A stretch of DNA of 64,000 bases from Campylobacter_A concisus_Y (GCF_902460415.1 NZ_CABPTY010000003.1:1-64000), one strand, 5' to 3'; shown: positions 33,292 through 41,830, numbered from the stretch's first letter. The notes: a model not told the origin generated them from the letters alone. Numbers and translations: made by a program.

Positions 33292-33854
33292 AACTCTATA
33301 CCAAAATTTCAAGTGGTAAATTTAAAGGTAAAAGGCTTGAATTGCCAAGTCTAAGCACGACTAGAAGTACAAAAAGCATCGTAAAAGAGTCTTTTTTTAA
33401 CGTGATTAGAGATGAAATTTACTCGCTTACATTTATAGAGGGCTTTGGTGGAAGTGGAGTGATGGCAAGCGAGGCCGTTAGCAACGGAGCACGTGAGGCT
33501 ATCGCTATCGAAAAAGATAGAGCCGCTTTTAAGATCACGCAAAGCAACCTTGCAAGCCTAGAGTGCTCAAATTTAAAAGCGATAAATGGCGATACTTTTG
33601 TTCTTTTGCCTAATCTTGTAAATTCTCAAAGTGGTAAAGTTTTGCTCTATCTTGATCCACCATTTGACATAAGAACTGGCTTTGATGATATCTACAAAAA
33701 GCTTGTAAATTTGATCTCACAGCTAAAAAAAGAGAAAATTTATATGATAGTTTTTGAGCACAACAGCGACTTCAAATTTAGCGATGAAATTTCTACATAT
33801 AAGCTTGTAAAATTTAAAAAATTTGGAGCTACTTCGCTCTCTTACTTTCTATAG
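33288..33854 (+). CDS. rsmD: 16S rRNA (guanine966-N2)-methyltransferase
   Basis: A 188-residue SAM-dependent methylase. The RNA-contacting N-terminus (KISSGKFKGKRLELPS) and TRSTKSIVKESFFNVI match RsmD's RPT-x-x-VREALFNIL region; GFGGSGVMASEAVSNGA is the SAM-binding loop and LDPPFDI the catalytic DPPF motif. It methylates G966 of 16S rRNA in the 30S subunit. It overlaps the preceding unknown gene by 4 bases and is followed by about 220 bases of AT-rich sequence without a supported feature. Confidence 0.92.
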   Translation: MKLYTKISSGKFKGKRLELPSLSTTRSTKSIVKESFFNVIRDEIYSLTFIEGFGGSGVMASEAVSNGAREAIAIEKDRAAFKITQSNLASLECSNLKAINGDTFVLLPNLVNSQSGKVLLYLDPPFDIRTGFDDIYKKLVNLISQLKKEKIYMIVFEHNSDFKFSDEISTYKLVKFKKFGATSLSYFL

Positions 33855-34075
33855 AATTATAGTGGAACTTAATCAGATTTTATTTTTTATTGTTATTGGT
33901 AAAACACAGTAAACATTTTTTATATCATGTGCTGTATCTAAAACTTACTTCCAATGCTTATATTTTTTATGAAGTAGTAAGGGGGGCATAGTTATAGCTA
34001 AATTTTAAATATTTTTATGGTCAATAAAATCATCTAAGCTCCCTAATAATTAATTTAATATTTATTTGTGTTTGT

Positions 34076-34810
34076 TCAAGTTCCTTTAATTTTATTGTTT
34101 TGGGCTAGAATTTTAGCTATTTTTTCGCCAGTGGCTTTTATTGCTACGTCAGAGTTTAGTCCATATCGATTGCCTAGAAAATACGTTATTACAATCATAG
34201 AACCGTTTTTATTTATGAAGTAATAAAATTTCTTATCACCTGCAATATCTTCATTTATCTGTGCATCTTCTCCACCAAATGCAGTAATAAATTTGTTTTT
34301 ATAGCTTATTCCTACACAAATTATTAAGCGCGGTTTATACTTCTTTGTCCACATCCTAAGTATAGGAAAACGATTTTGCTCTATCCAATGCATGTATGTA
34401 CTTTTATTTTCTAGTCCAGTTGCTTTGGCAAATCCTTCACTCCAGAGACTATGACTAGTATTTTTAAATGCAAGTGGATACAAGTTTAGTTTAAAAAATC
34501 CTTTTGCTCCATGTGTAAATGGTTTTACTTTTTCGTTAAATTTTATGTGATTAATCTCACCATTAATCGCACAAAGCAGTTTAACGGCTTTGGTGTTGAA
34601 TTGATAGGCCAAATTTAGCTCGTAACTCTCATATCCTGTTGGTGGTTTGCTAACGTCATTATTAAACTCGTCGGCTAATTGTTCTGGCTCAAATCCACCA
34701 CCCCATTCTAGCCCGCACAGCCAAATACTCTGATTTTGTGGACTACCTATGTCACCACCGTCACAACCGCTAAAACCCAAAGCCCATTTTTTAAAATCTT
34801 CGTTTATCAT
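34076..34810 (-). CDS. Unrecognised accessory protein, possible uracil-glycosylase-like fold
   Basis: A 244-residue protein that I cannot place in a known family. Several pieces are arranged like the uracil-DNA-glycosylase superfamily: a first strand and loop SIWLCGLEWGGG, then FKLNLYPLAF, a later strand LIICVGISYKNKF and a final strand with SMIVITYFLGNRYG followed by a helix. That similarity is only of pattern; the catalytic residues of no specific UDG family can be pointed out. It stands alone on the minus strand in an AT-rich accessory patch between rsmD and the flagellar flgI operon. The ATG follows a weak AAGGAAT site. Confidence 0.6.
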   Translation of the reverse strand: MINEDFKKWALGFSGCDGGDIGSPQNQSIWLCGLEWGGGFEPEQLADEFNNDVSKPPTGYESYELNLAYQFNTKAVKLLCAINGEINHIKFNEKVKPFTHGAKGFFKLNLYPLAFKNTSHSLWSEGFAKATGLENKSTYMHWIEQNRFPILRMWTKKYKPRLIICVGISYKNKFITAFGGEDAQINEDIAGDKKFYYFINKNGSMIVITYFLGNRYGLNSDVAIKATGEKIAKILAQNNKIKGT

Positions 34811-34866
34811 TATTTATTCCTTATTTGCTTAAAAAATTATTTAATATGTTTTAAAATCAATAAAAA

Positions 34867-35007
34867 CTATACCTCTCTTTTTTCGGTTATCGTATAAAAA
34901 TTTTCAAAACCGCATTTATTACATTTGGTATAAATTTTTATATCTTTTATCCTAAAAGTTGTACTCATTGTCTTATTGTCTACTTTTTTAGTTCCCCTTA
35001 CCAGCTC
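34867..35007 (-). pseudogene. C-terminal remnant of the interrupted zinc-ribbon membrane gene
   Basis: These 47 codons continue in the same frame as the 35008-35244 gene, directly after its TAA stop, and end in TAG. They encode a second CNKCG zinc-knuckle followed by FENFYTITEKREV. Together with CPNCKNSFC upstream this would make a complete two-knuckle zinc ribbon. The stop therefore looks like a nonsense mutation, or less likely a read-through site. An internal ATG at 34968 has no good ribosome site. Confidence 0.6.
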
Positions 35008-35244
35008 TTATCGCAGTATATCTTGTCCTATTTTTTTGGTGCAAAAACTATTTTTACAGTTTGGACATTTTGAATAAAATTTAAGTCCAAAGTACACTAA
35101 AGGAACAATAACTACAAACAATAAAGAAAATATATTATCTTTTAAAAAATTGACACATAAAATACTGACTCCAATACCGACAACAAACGATATAAAAATA
35201 GCCAAAAACTTACCGACGCGCCTCAAGTCTTCAATAAAAAACAT
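35008..35244 (-). CDS. Small membrane protein with truncated zinc ribbon
   Basis: A 78-residue protein starting at the ATG at 35244 behind AAAGGATAAAA; a frame extension further upstream lacks a ribosome site. Two hydrophobic helices (LAIFISFVVGIGVSILCVNF and IFSLLFVVIVPLVYFGLKF) are followed by CPNCKNSFC, the first half of a zinc ribbon. Translation stops at TAA (35008-35010) before the second CxxC, which lies downstream in frame. The protein is therefore probably a broken form of a two-TM zinc-ribbon protein of unknown function. Confidence 0.65.
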   Translation of the reverse strand: MFFIEDLRRVGKFLAIFISFVVGIGVSILCVNFLKDNIFSLLFVVIVPLVYFGLKFYSKCPNCKNSFCTKKIGQDILR

Positions 35245-35530
35245 TTTTATCCTTTGAAGTGAAATGGTAATGCATTTTACTTCTTTTTGCAACAAAATTC
35301 AATTAAAATTTATTATTTTTTTATTTGTAAAATTTTAATAAGAGTCATCTAAATAGCACTTAAACTATGATATTTTAGTCAATTTGCTATTTTATACCTT
35401 TAACACTAGATGAGAAAAATCATAAATTTCTTTATTTTTTTCTGAAATTATGCAACAAGCTGTGGATTTATTTTTATAATTTTTATTGTTGCTTAGTGTC
35501 CAGTTAGATTTTTATTAAGCCTAAATACTT
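35245..35530. other. AT-rich intergenic stretch without supported gene
   Basis: Between the truncated zinc-ribbon gene and the flgI promoter I see only AT-rich sequence with stop codons in all frames, no tRNA-like structure and no strong hairpin. The sigma-54 promoter follows at 35531. Confidence 0.5.
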
Positions 35531-35548
35531 TTGGAACATCTTTTGCTT
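35531..35548 (+). promoter_or_regulatory. Sigma-54 (RpoN) promoter of the flgI operon
   Basis: TTGGAACATCTTTTGCTT contains the invariant GG (35533-35534) and GC (35545-35546) separated by 10 bases, with the TTGGAAC and TTGCTT context of Campylobacter RpoN promoters. Transcription would start near 35558, 25 bases before flgI. This marks flgI as a middle-class flagellar gene under FlgSR/RpoN. Confidence 0.8.
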
Positions 35549-35583
35549 TAAAAATCTAAAATAGCTAAATTTTAGGAAAAAAT

Positions 35584-36636
35584 ATGAAAAAATTTTTATC
35601 TTTTGTAGCAGCTTCGGTGATAGCTACTTCAGCCTTTGCTACGCAGATAAAAGAGCTTGCAAGCATAGTTGGTGTAAGAGATAACCAGCTAATAGGCTAC
35701 GGCCTAGTTGTCGGACTAAACGGCACAGGTGATGGCTCAACGTCAAAATTTACGATCCAGTCTTTATCAAACATGCTTCAAGGTGTAAACGTAAAGATAA
35801 ACCCAGATGATATCAAGTCAAAAAACGCAGCTGCTGTTATGGTAACAGCTAAGCTTCCTGCATTTGCAAGGCATGGCGATAAGCTTGATGTCGTGATCTC
35901 ATCTATCGGCGATGCAAAAAGTTTGCAAGGTGGTACTCTTCTCATGACGCCACTAAAAGGCGTTGATGGTGATATTTACGCTTTGGCTCAGGGTGCTTTA
36001 AGCATCGGCGGAAAAAGTATGGGTAGATCAGGGGGCAACCACCCAACCGTTGGCTCTATTCTAAATGGAGCTTTGGTTGAGCGAGAAGTAACTTATGACA
36101 TTTATAATCAAGATAGCATAAGACTAAGCCTAAAAGATACAAATTTTAAAACCGCTCTTGATATCCAAAATGCTATAAATGCAAATATCTCTGATGATGC
36201 CGCAAAGGCGATCGATCCAAGAACTGTTATCGTTAAAAAGCCAGATGATGTTAGCATTATCGAGCTTGCAAGCGCTGTGCTTGATCTTGATGTAGAGTAT
36301 AAGCCAGATGAAAAGATAGTGGTTGATGAGAGAACTGGTACGATAGTAAGTGGCATAAATGCCGTAGTTAGCCCAGTTGTCTTAACGCATGGTGCAATCA
36401 CAATAAAAATAGAGCCAAATAGTTATGAAGAAGCAGCGCAAAATGATGTAAATATAGGAAGTGATACATCTGTCGCGCCTAGTCAAAATTTACTTAAAAT
36501 TTCAGGCGAAAAAACTACCGTTGCAAATGTAACAAGAGCTTTAAATAAGCTTGGGGCAACACCAAGTGATATCATATCGATACTTGAAAATTTAAAGCGA
36601 GTTGGTGCGATACAAGTTGATCTGGAGATAATATAA
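35584..36636 (+). CDS. flgI: Flagellar P-ring protein FlgI
   Basis: A 350-residue periplasmic protein that forms the P-ring around the flagellar rod in the peptidoglycan. The signal peptide MKKFLSFVAASVIATSAFA is followed by the family start QIKELASIVGVRDNQLIGYG and GLVVGLNGTGDG. Length is normal. Stop and start with flgJ overlap by one base (TAATG). Confidence 0.96.
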   Translation: MKKFLSFVAASVIATSAFATQIKELASIVGVRDNQLIGYGLVVGLNGTGDGSTSKFTIQSLSNMLQGVNVKINPDDIKSKNAAAVMVTAKLPAFARHGDKLDVVISSIGDAKSLQGGTLLMTPLKGVDGDIYALAQGALSIGGKSMGRSGGNHPTVGSILNGALVEREVTYDIYNQDSIRLSLKDTNFKTALDIQNAINANISDDAAKAIDPRTVIVKKPDDVSIIELASAVLDLDVEYKPDEKIVVDERTGTIVSGINAVVSPVVLTHGAITIKIEPNSYEEAAQNDVNIGSDTSVAPSQNLLKISGEKTTVANVTRALNKLGATPSDIISILENLKRVGAIQVDLEII

Positions 36637-36935
36637 TGCAAATAGATAACACCTTAGCGCTAAATTCATACAATGAAATTTCTACAAATAAGATAAAAAA
36701 TGCAAATGCTAAACAAGATGCACTTTTAAAAGAGCAAACTGATGCATTTGAGGCTTATATGGTAAAGGCTGTGCTTGATATTGCTTTAAAAGAAGATGAG
36801 CACAACTCGCTATATCCAAAGGCTGCTGGTAGCGACATTTATAGGTCAATGTATAACGATGCAATGAGTAAAGCATTGAGTGGAAATCTTGGTTTTTCAG
36901 AACTTTTGTACGATTTTTTAAAGAGAGACTCTTAA
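36636..36935 (+). CDS. flgJ: FlgJ-type rod-binding protein, short form
   Basis: A 99-residue protein corresponding to the N-terminal rod-cap domain of FlgJ: QTDAFEAYMVKAVLDIALKED and AGSDIYRSMYNDAMSKALSG, then LGFSELLYDFLK. The C-terminal muramidase domain of enterobacterial FlgJ is missing, as usual in epsilonproteobacteria, so peptidoglycan clearance for the rod must come from another enzyme. It is co-translated with flgI. Confidence 0.88.
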   Translation: MQIDNTLALNSYNEISTNKIKNANAKQDALLKEQTDAFEAYMVKAVLDIALKEDEHNSLYPKAAGSDIYRSMYNDAMSKALSGNLGFSELLYDFLKRDS

Positions 36936-36958
36936 GTAAATTTATATTCTGCCGATGT
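36932..36958 (+). promoter_or_regulatory. Sigma-28 type promoter of flgM
   Basis: GCCGATGT at 36951-36958 matches the FliA -10 GCCGATAA, and TTAAGTAA at 36932-36939 precedes it by 11 bases as a weaker -35. The site overlaps the flgJ stop codon and precedes flgM by about 30 bases. A FliA promoter on the anti-FliA gene fits the known feedback loop. Confidence 0.6.
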
Positions 36959-36987
36959 AGTGATATAAATATTTTATTTTAAGAGGT

Positions 36988-37197
36988 ATGAATATGATAA
37001 GGCCTTTGAACCAAAGACCAAATTTTCAGGCAAATACGCTAAATAAAAATAGCGATGCCAAGGTCGAAACTCAGAGTAAAGAAGTAAGAACAAACGAAAA
37101 CGCAAAGCTAAAAGAGATAACTGATGCCATAGCAAATGGCACTTATCAGGTTGATATCTCAAAAACGGCTAGGGCTGTGGCTGATGCGTTGCTGTAA
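36988..37197 (+). CDS. flgM: Anti-sigma-28 factor FlgM
   Basis: A 69-residue FlgM. The C-terminal half, KLKEITDAIANGTYQVDISKTARAVADALL, carries the NGTYQVD motif and the terminal helix that bind and inhibit FliA; the N-terminal half is polar and disordered. In Campylobacter FlgM is exported through the completed hook and also restrains filament length. ATG at 36988 follows AAGAGGTATGA; a second ATG two codons later is possible. It precedes flgN and flgK. Confidence 0.9.
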   Translation: MNMIRPLNQRPNFQANTLNKNSDAKVETQSKEVRTNENAKLKEITDAIANGTYQVDISKTARAVADALL

Positions 37198-37210
37198 TTA
37201 AGGAATTTAA

Positions 37211-37642
37211 ATGATAAAAAAGCTTTTGGACGAGGCTATAGGCGAGCTTGATGAGCTTATAAATTTAACCATACAAGATATCGCAAATATAAAAGAGGCT
37301 AAGCACTCAAGCGTTGATGAGAGTGTAAAGAAAAAAAATGCCTTAGTTCGTGCATTTGAAGATACAAAAAGAGCACTAGATAAAGAGCTTTTAAAGGTAT
37401 CAAAAGAGAGCGGTACGACTACACTTGCTAGTGTTTTAGACGATGAAGTGAAGTCAAAGCTTGTTCTTATGCGTTCAAAGCTTGAAAATTTACATAAAGT
37501 CAATAAGGAATATGCAAGACATGTTGTTGCTGTTAAAGAATTTTTTGACTCACTTAATGAAAAAATTTTTGGCACTAAAGCAAGTGAATACGGTCAAGAT
37601 GGAAATAGCATAGATAATAATTTTTATAAATCAAGGGTTTAA
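37211..37642 (+). CDS. FlgN-like flagellar export chaperone
   Basis: A 143-residue helical protein with the layout of FlgN: a long amphipathic helix pair, LLDEAIGELDELINLTIQDI and a central VKKKNALVRAFEDTKRALDK, and a C-terminal region ending in NNFYKSRV. FlgN chaperones the hook-filament junction proteins FlgK and FlgL in the cytoplasm. Position directly between flgM and flgK, with gaps of 13 and 3 bases, supports the role. Sequence alone is less conclusive than position. Confidence 0.78.
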   Translation: MIKKLLDEAIGELDELINLTIQDIANIKEAKHSSVDESVKKKNALVRAFEDTKRALDKELLKVSKESGTTTLASVLDDEVKSKLVLMRSKLENLHKVNKEYARHVVAVKEFFDSLNEKIFGTKASEYGQDGNSIDNNFYKSRV

Positions 37643-37645
37643 AAA

Positions 37646-39517
37646 ATGGCTAATATTTTTATGTCATTAGGCACGGGTGTTTCAGGGCTAAATGCAGCCC
37701 AGCTTCAAATAAGTACAACCGGAAATAATATCGCAAACGCCGATAGCAACTACTATACAAGGCAGCGTGTTGTCCAATCTGCATCTCCAGCGATGAATAC
37801 AGTCCCTGGCGGAGTTGGCACAGGTACACAAGTAGATACTATAACAAGACTTCATGATGAGTTTGCCTACTCAAGACTAAAATACTCATCGTCAAATTTA
37901 GAAAACACAGCCTATAAACAAAGAATTTTGCAAGAAGCTACAAAATATTTTCCTGATCTAAAAGATAATGGAATGGTGAAAGATATTCAGGAGTATTTTT
38001 CCGCGTGGAATAACTTTGCTTCAAATCCTAATGCAGGTGCTCAGAAAGTAAATTTGATAAATAAAGCAAGTGTATTGACTGCAAGTATTAACCGCTCGTC
38101 AAAGATGCTTTATGATATGCATGAAAAGATTGATGAAACAATAAAAATAAATATAAATGAGATAAATTCGCTAGGCAGGCAAATAGCAAATATTAATAAG
38201 CAAATCCAAAGAATAGAATCAGGCGCGGATGCTGGTATAAAAATAAATGCAAATGATCTTCGTGATAAACGTGATGAGCTTGAGCTTGCTATGTCAAAGC
38301 TGGTAAATACGGCAGTTTATAAAAGCGATCTAAAGAGCAATTCTAGGGTAGATACAGGAATAACAGATCAAGGAAAATACTACAATCTAAACATTGGCGG
38401 TGTAAGTATCGTTGATGGTGTAAATTTTCATGAAATTTCTATGAGTTCAACCGAAAGTGGACGATATACAAAAATTTATTATGAGAGAGAAGACGGTAGA
38501 AGAATCCCAATGGAAGAAAAGATTACAGGCGGTAAAATCGGAGCCGCACTCGATCTTAGGGGTAGAAACTACGAGCCAGATAATGATAAATTTAGCGACG
38601 GAACGATCCAAAAATACATTGATAATCTAAATACATTTAGTAAAACCTTAATAACAAGTACAAATAATATCTATGCCGAATCCGCAGTTGAAATTTCTAA
38701 CTCAGATCCGATAAGTTATTTAGAAGGCGATAAGACATTGATGAATCATGATAATAGTATAAGAAACGGAAGTTTTGAAGCTATTGTTTATGATAACAAA
38801 GGCAATGTCGTGGCCAGAAAAACTATAAATGTAAATGGTACGACGACGATGAATGATACAAGATATGGCAACTCTATCGTAAAAGACTTTAACTCAAACT
38901 CAGATGACAATAAAGATAATAATATGCTAAATGACGTTGATGACTTTTTTGAGGCGTCATATTTTTATGATAAAAATACTCAAAAAGGTACATTTTCTCT
39001 CATTCCAAAACAAGCTCAAGGGCTTTATAGTATATCGATAGTCGATCACGGTACAAATTTTCCAGGCGCTGTTGGCATAAATAGATTTTTTTCAGGTACT
39101 GACTCAAATAGTATCGGCATAAATCAAAATTTTACCCAAGACCACACAAAGCTTCGTGCCTATTCAAAGCCAGTTATCGGAAATAATGAAGTTGCAAATA
39201 AAATGATCCAGCTTCAGTATCAAAAGCAGACCTTTTACTCAAGTGGTATAGCGCTTGATAGAGATGAGACGATCGAGGGATATTACCGCTATCTTACGAC
39301 TGACATGGCGAGTGATACAGAGGCAAATAATACGATCCACGATACAAATACATCTTTGCAAAAGACAGCTGAAGAGGAATTTCAATCAACAAGTGGCGTA
39401 GACACCAATGAAGAGCTTACAAATTTGATCCGCTTTCAAGCTAGCTACGGCGCAGCCGCAAAGATCATCACAACCGTTGATCAAATGCTAGATACCCTTC
39501 TTTCATTAAAACAATGA
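37646..39517 (+). CDS. flgK: Flagellar hook-associated protein 1 FlgK
   Basis: A 623-residue hook-filament junction protein. The conserved axial-protein N-terminus reads SLGTGVSGLNAAQLQISTTG and NNIANADSNYYTRQ, and the C-terminal helix reads GVDTNEELTNLIRFQASYGA then AAKIITTVDQMLDTLLSL, both needed for coaxial packing. The middle is a long variable domain. It follows flgN by 3 bases and overlaps the next gene by 4 bases (ATGA). Confidence 0.96.
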   Translation: MANIFMSLGTGVSGLNAAQLQISTTGNNIANADSNYYTRQRVVQSASPAMNTVPGGVGTGTQVDTITRLHDEFAYSRLKYSSSNLENTAYKQRILQEATKYFPDLKDNGMVKDIQEYFSAWNNFASNPNAGAQKVNLINKASVLTASINRSSKMLYDMHEKIDETIKININEINSLGRQIANINKQIQRIESGADAGIKINANDLRDKRDELELAMSKLVNTAVYKSDLKSNSRVDTGITDQGKYYNLNIGGVSIVDGVNFHEISMSSTESGRYTKIYYEREDGRRIPMEEKITGGKIGAALDLRGRNYEPDNDKFSDGTIQKYIDNLNTFSKTLITSTNNIYAESAVEISNSDPISYLEGDKTLMNHDNSIRNGSFEAIVYDNKGNVVARKTINVNGTTTMNDTRYGNSIVKDFNSNSDDNKDNNMLNDVDDFFEASYFYDKNTQKGTFSLIPKQAQGLYSISIVDHGTNFPGAVGINRFFSGTDSNSIGINQNFTQDHTKLRAYSKPVIGNNEVANKMIQLQYQKQTFYSSGIALDRDETIEGYYRYLTTDMASDTEANNTIHDTNTSLQKTAEEEFQSTSGVDTNEELTNLIRFQASYGAAAKIITTVDQMLDTLLSLKQ

Positions 39518-40281
39518 GCGATCTAAAAAGCCTTTTAGACTCGCACGTACTTAGCAAAAATACAAATTTGGGGCTGTTTGAAGCCCCGGATCCACTTCAG
39601 GTAGCCACTAAATTTAAAGAGCCAAATATAGCACTCATTTGTGCGTTATTTGCTTATGGCAACGCAAAAATGATAGTGAAATTTCTAAATTCGCTTGATT
39701 TTGGTTTGCTTGATGAGAGCGAGCAAAATATCAAGAAAAATCTTTCAAGTTTCAAATACCGCTTTCAAAATGAAAAAGATGTAAAAGAAATTTTTATCAC
39801 TCTCTCACGCCTAAAAAAAGAGGGTGACATAGAAGAAATTTTACGCCAAGGTCTTGCAAAAAATGGCGAGATGATAGAGGGCGTAAATGAGCTTATAAAA
39901 TTTATATATAAGCTAAATTCTTACCGCTCTGACGGATATGAGTTTTTCTTTGGTAAGAGTTTTGACAAAGAGCCACAAAGCCCATATAAACGCTATAATA
40001 TGTATCTTCGCTGGATGGTTAGAGATAACGACATCGACCTTGGGCTATTTAAAAATTTGCCAAAAGATAAGCTTTTGATGCCACTTGATGTGCATACACA
40101 TAGAGTTTCTTTAAATTTAGGGCTTATAAACAGAAAGAGCTACGATTTCAAAGCAGTCATGGATCTTACAAAAAAACTTAGAGAATTTGACGAGTTTGAT
40201 CCGATAAAATACGACTTTGCTCTTTATAGAATAGGGCAGAGCAAAGAGCTAGAAACTATCATAAAAAATCTTAATCAATAA
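39514..40281 (+). CDS. TIGR02757 / DUF2400 family protein, HhH-GPD glycosylase-like
   Basis: A 255-residue protein of the TIGR02757 family. The segment LLMPLDVHTHRVSLNLGL resembles the VDTHVxRVxxRLGL segment that holds the catalytic aspartate of helix-hairpin-helix DNA glycosylases, and YKRYNMYLRWMVRDND and KYDFALYRIGQ are further family blocks. A DNA repair or base-recognition role is therefore plausible but not demonstrated by sequence. It is translationally coupled to flgK by a 4-base overlap, which seems to be positional only. Confidence 0.8.
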   Translation: MSDLKSLLDSHVLSKNTNLGLFEAPDPLQVATKFKEPNIALICALFAYGNAKMIVKFLNSLDFGLLDESEQNIKKNLSSFKYRFQNEKDVKEIFITLSRLKKEGDIEEILRQGLAKNGEMIEGVNELIKFIYKLNSYRSDGYEFFFGKSFDKEPQSPYKRYNMYLRWMVRDNDIDLGLFKNLPKDKLLMPLDVHTHRVSLNLGLINRKSYDFKAVMDLTKKLREFDEFDPIKYDFALYRIGQSKELETIIKNLNQ

Positions 40282-40321
40282 AAATTATTGCTAAATTTTT
40301 AAATTTAGGATAGACTTGCCA

Positions 40322-40327
40322 TACAAT
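40322..40327 (+). promoter_or_regulatory. -10 element of sodC
   Basis: TACAAT 20 bases upstream of the sodC start, followed by ATAAGGAGC as ribosome site. No Fur-like palindrome is obvious to me. Confidence 0.45.
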
Positions 40328-40347
40328 TTTATCCATAAGGAGCTTGT

Positions 40348-40884
40348 ATGAAAAAAATCGTTTTGCTAAGTGCAGTTTTAGGAACTTTGCTTTTTGCTCA
40401 TGAGGGTCATCACTTTGATGCAAAAGCCGGAGAGCATCTAGTCATACCTGTTAACGAGCTAAGCGAGAAGGGCGACAAGAGTGTCGGTGAAGTAGTAGCT
40501 GTTAAGACAAATTACGGCGTTGCATTTTTTCCAAATTTAAAGGGAATTACTGCAGGACTACACGGCTTTCACATCCATGAAAATGCTGACTGTGGTGCGA
40601 CTGAAAAAGGCCTTGGCATGAAAGCAGGCGGTCACTGGGATCCAGCTGGCACAAAAATGCACTCTTTTGCATGGGATGACAAAGGCCACAAAGGCGATTT
40701 GCCAGCGCTTTACGTAGATGCTGAGGGCAATGCAAACTATCCAGTGCTAGCCCCAAAGATAAAAAGTCTTGACGAGCTAAAAGGTCACTCACTAATGGTT
40801 CATGTTGGTGGTGATAATCACAGCGACAACCCAAAAGCACTTGGCGGTGGCGGTGCTAGAATGCTTTGTGGCGTTATTAAGTAG
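40348..40884 (+). CDS. sodC: Superoxide dismutase [Cu-Zn], periplasmic
   Basis: A 178-residue enzyme with a signal peptide (MKKIVLLSAVLGTLLFA) that converts superoxide to peroxide in the periplasm. Copper and zinc ligands are visible: LHGFHIHENADC (two histidines and the disulfide cysteine), GGHWDPAGTKMHSF, DKGHKGDLPALYVDAEG with the zinc aspartate, and LMVHVGGDNHSDNP near the C-terminus before the second cysteine in MLCGVI. The N-terminal His-rich HEGHH after the signal sequence may help capture metal. It is monocistronic between its own promoter and a hairpin. Confidence 0.95.
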   Translation: MKKIVLLSAVLGTLLFAHEGHHFDAKAGEHLVIPVNELSEKGDKSVGEVVAVKTNYGVAFFPNLKGITAGLHGFHIHENADCGATEKGLGMKAGGHWDPAGTKMHSFAWDDKGHKGDLPALYVDAEGNANYPVLAPKIKSLDELKGHSLMVHVGGDNHSDNPKALGGGGARMLCGVIK

Positions 40885-40895
40885 TCACTTTAATA

Positions 40896-40928
40896 AACGA
40901 GTCTTTGAGCTAAATCCAAAGGCTCGTT
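40896..40928. terminator. Hairpin downstream of sodC
   Basis: AACGAG-T-CTTTG (40896-40907) pairs with CAAAG-G-CTCGTT (40917-40928), a 12-bp stem with one G-U pair and a 9-base loop. The sequence after it is A/T mixed and not a pure U-tract, so it is a probable rather than certain terminator. Confidence 0.6.
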
Positions 40929-40999
40929 AAAATTTATAAATTTTAAAAATCTCTCATTTCAAATATAAAAATTTTACAAAAAGATAAGTACAAATAAAA

Positions 41000-41005
41000 T
41001 ACAAT
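41000..41005 (+). promoter_or_regulatory. -10 element of the TSUP permease gene
   Basis: TACAAT in AAATACAATCTGC, about 35 bases before the ATG at 41040. No clear -35. Confidence 0.4.
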
Positions 41006-41039
41006 CTGCTTTTATTTCAATTATCAAAAGAGCAAAAAA

Positions 41040-41801
41040 ATGGAATTTGATCTACTTAGCTATGTCGTTTTTTTTGTAGCTGCGTTTTTAGGCGGTTTTA
41101 TCGATTCTATTGCTGGCGGAGGCGGACTTATAACGCTTCCAGCTATTATGGCGATGGGCGTACCACCACATCTTGCACTTGGTACAAATAAGCTTCAAGG
41201 AGTTTTTGGTAGCTTTACAGCGACTTTAAATTTCACAAAACGGGGATTGATTAATTATAAAGAGTGCTTTGTAGGTATCGTTTTTACTTTCATTGGAGCT
41301 ATCATCGGAGCAGTGGTTATTCTATTTTTAAATACAAATTTTTTAAAGATAATTATCCCATTTTTACTGATTGCTATTTTTATATATACGCTTTTTATGC
41401 CAAAAGTCGGCGAAAATGATAGAGCTGCAAAGATGAATGAAAAGCTATTTTATGTATTTTTTGGGCTAATACTTGGCTTTTATGATGGTTTTTTTGGCCC
41501 AGGAACAGGCTCTTTTTGGACATTTGCGATAGTGGCATTGATTGGGCTAAATTTAAAAAAGGCTGTCGCTCATACGAAACTCTTAAATTTTACTAGCAAT
41601 ATCGTTGCTCTTGGCATTTTTATAGCTGGCGGACAGATGCTTTGGGCTGTTGGGCTTTTGATGGCAGTTGGTCAAATTTTAGGAGCATATTTTGGATCAA
41701 ATCTTGTCATTAAAAAAGAGGTAAAATTTATTAGAACAATGTTTCTAGTGGTAGTTGCAGTAACTATTTGTAAATTGATTTTCGATTATTTCAGAGTTTA
41801 A
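41040..41801 (+). CDS. TSUP (TauE/SafE) family membrane permease
   Basis: A 253-residue membrane protein with about eight helices in two homologous halves. Each half carries a family signature: FIDSIAGGGGLITLPAIMAM near the N-terminus and FYDGFFGPGTGSFWTFAIV in the middle. TSUP proteins export or import sulfite, sulfoacetate, taurine-derived or other organosulfur anions; the substrate here cannot be told. It is monocistronic between sodC and atpB. Confidence 0.88.
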   Translation: MEFDLLSYVVFFVAAFLGGFIDSIAGGGGLITLPAIMAMGVPPHLALGTNKLQGVFGSFTATLNFTKRGLINYKECFVGIVFTFIGAIIGAVVILFLNTNFLKIIIPFLLIAIFIYTLFMPKVGENDRAAKMNEKLFYVFFGLILGFYDGFFGPGTGSFWTFAIVALIGLNLKKAVAHTKLLNFTSNIVALGIFIAGGQMLWAVGLLMAVGQILGAYFGSNLVIKKEVKFIRTMFLVVVAVTICKLIFDYFRV

Positions 41802-41830
41802 AATTAAAAATGTTTTAACAATAATTTTGT

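Noticed and set aside
37207..37575. 122-codon minus-strand frame opposite the FlgN-like gene
   Set aside because: Serine/leucine-rich shadow; the plus-strand gene is flanked by flgM and flgK with tight spacing.
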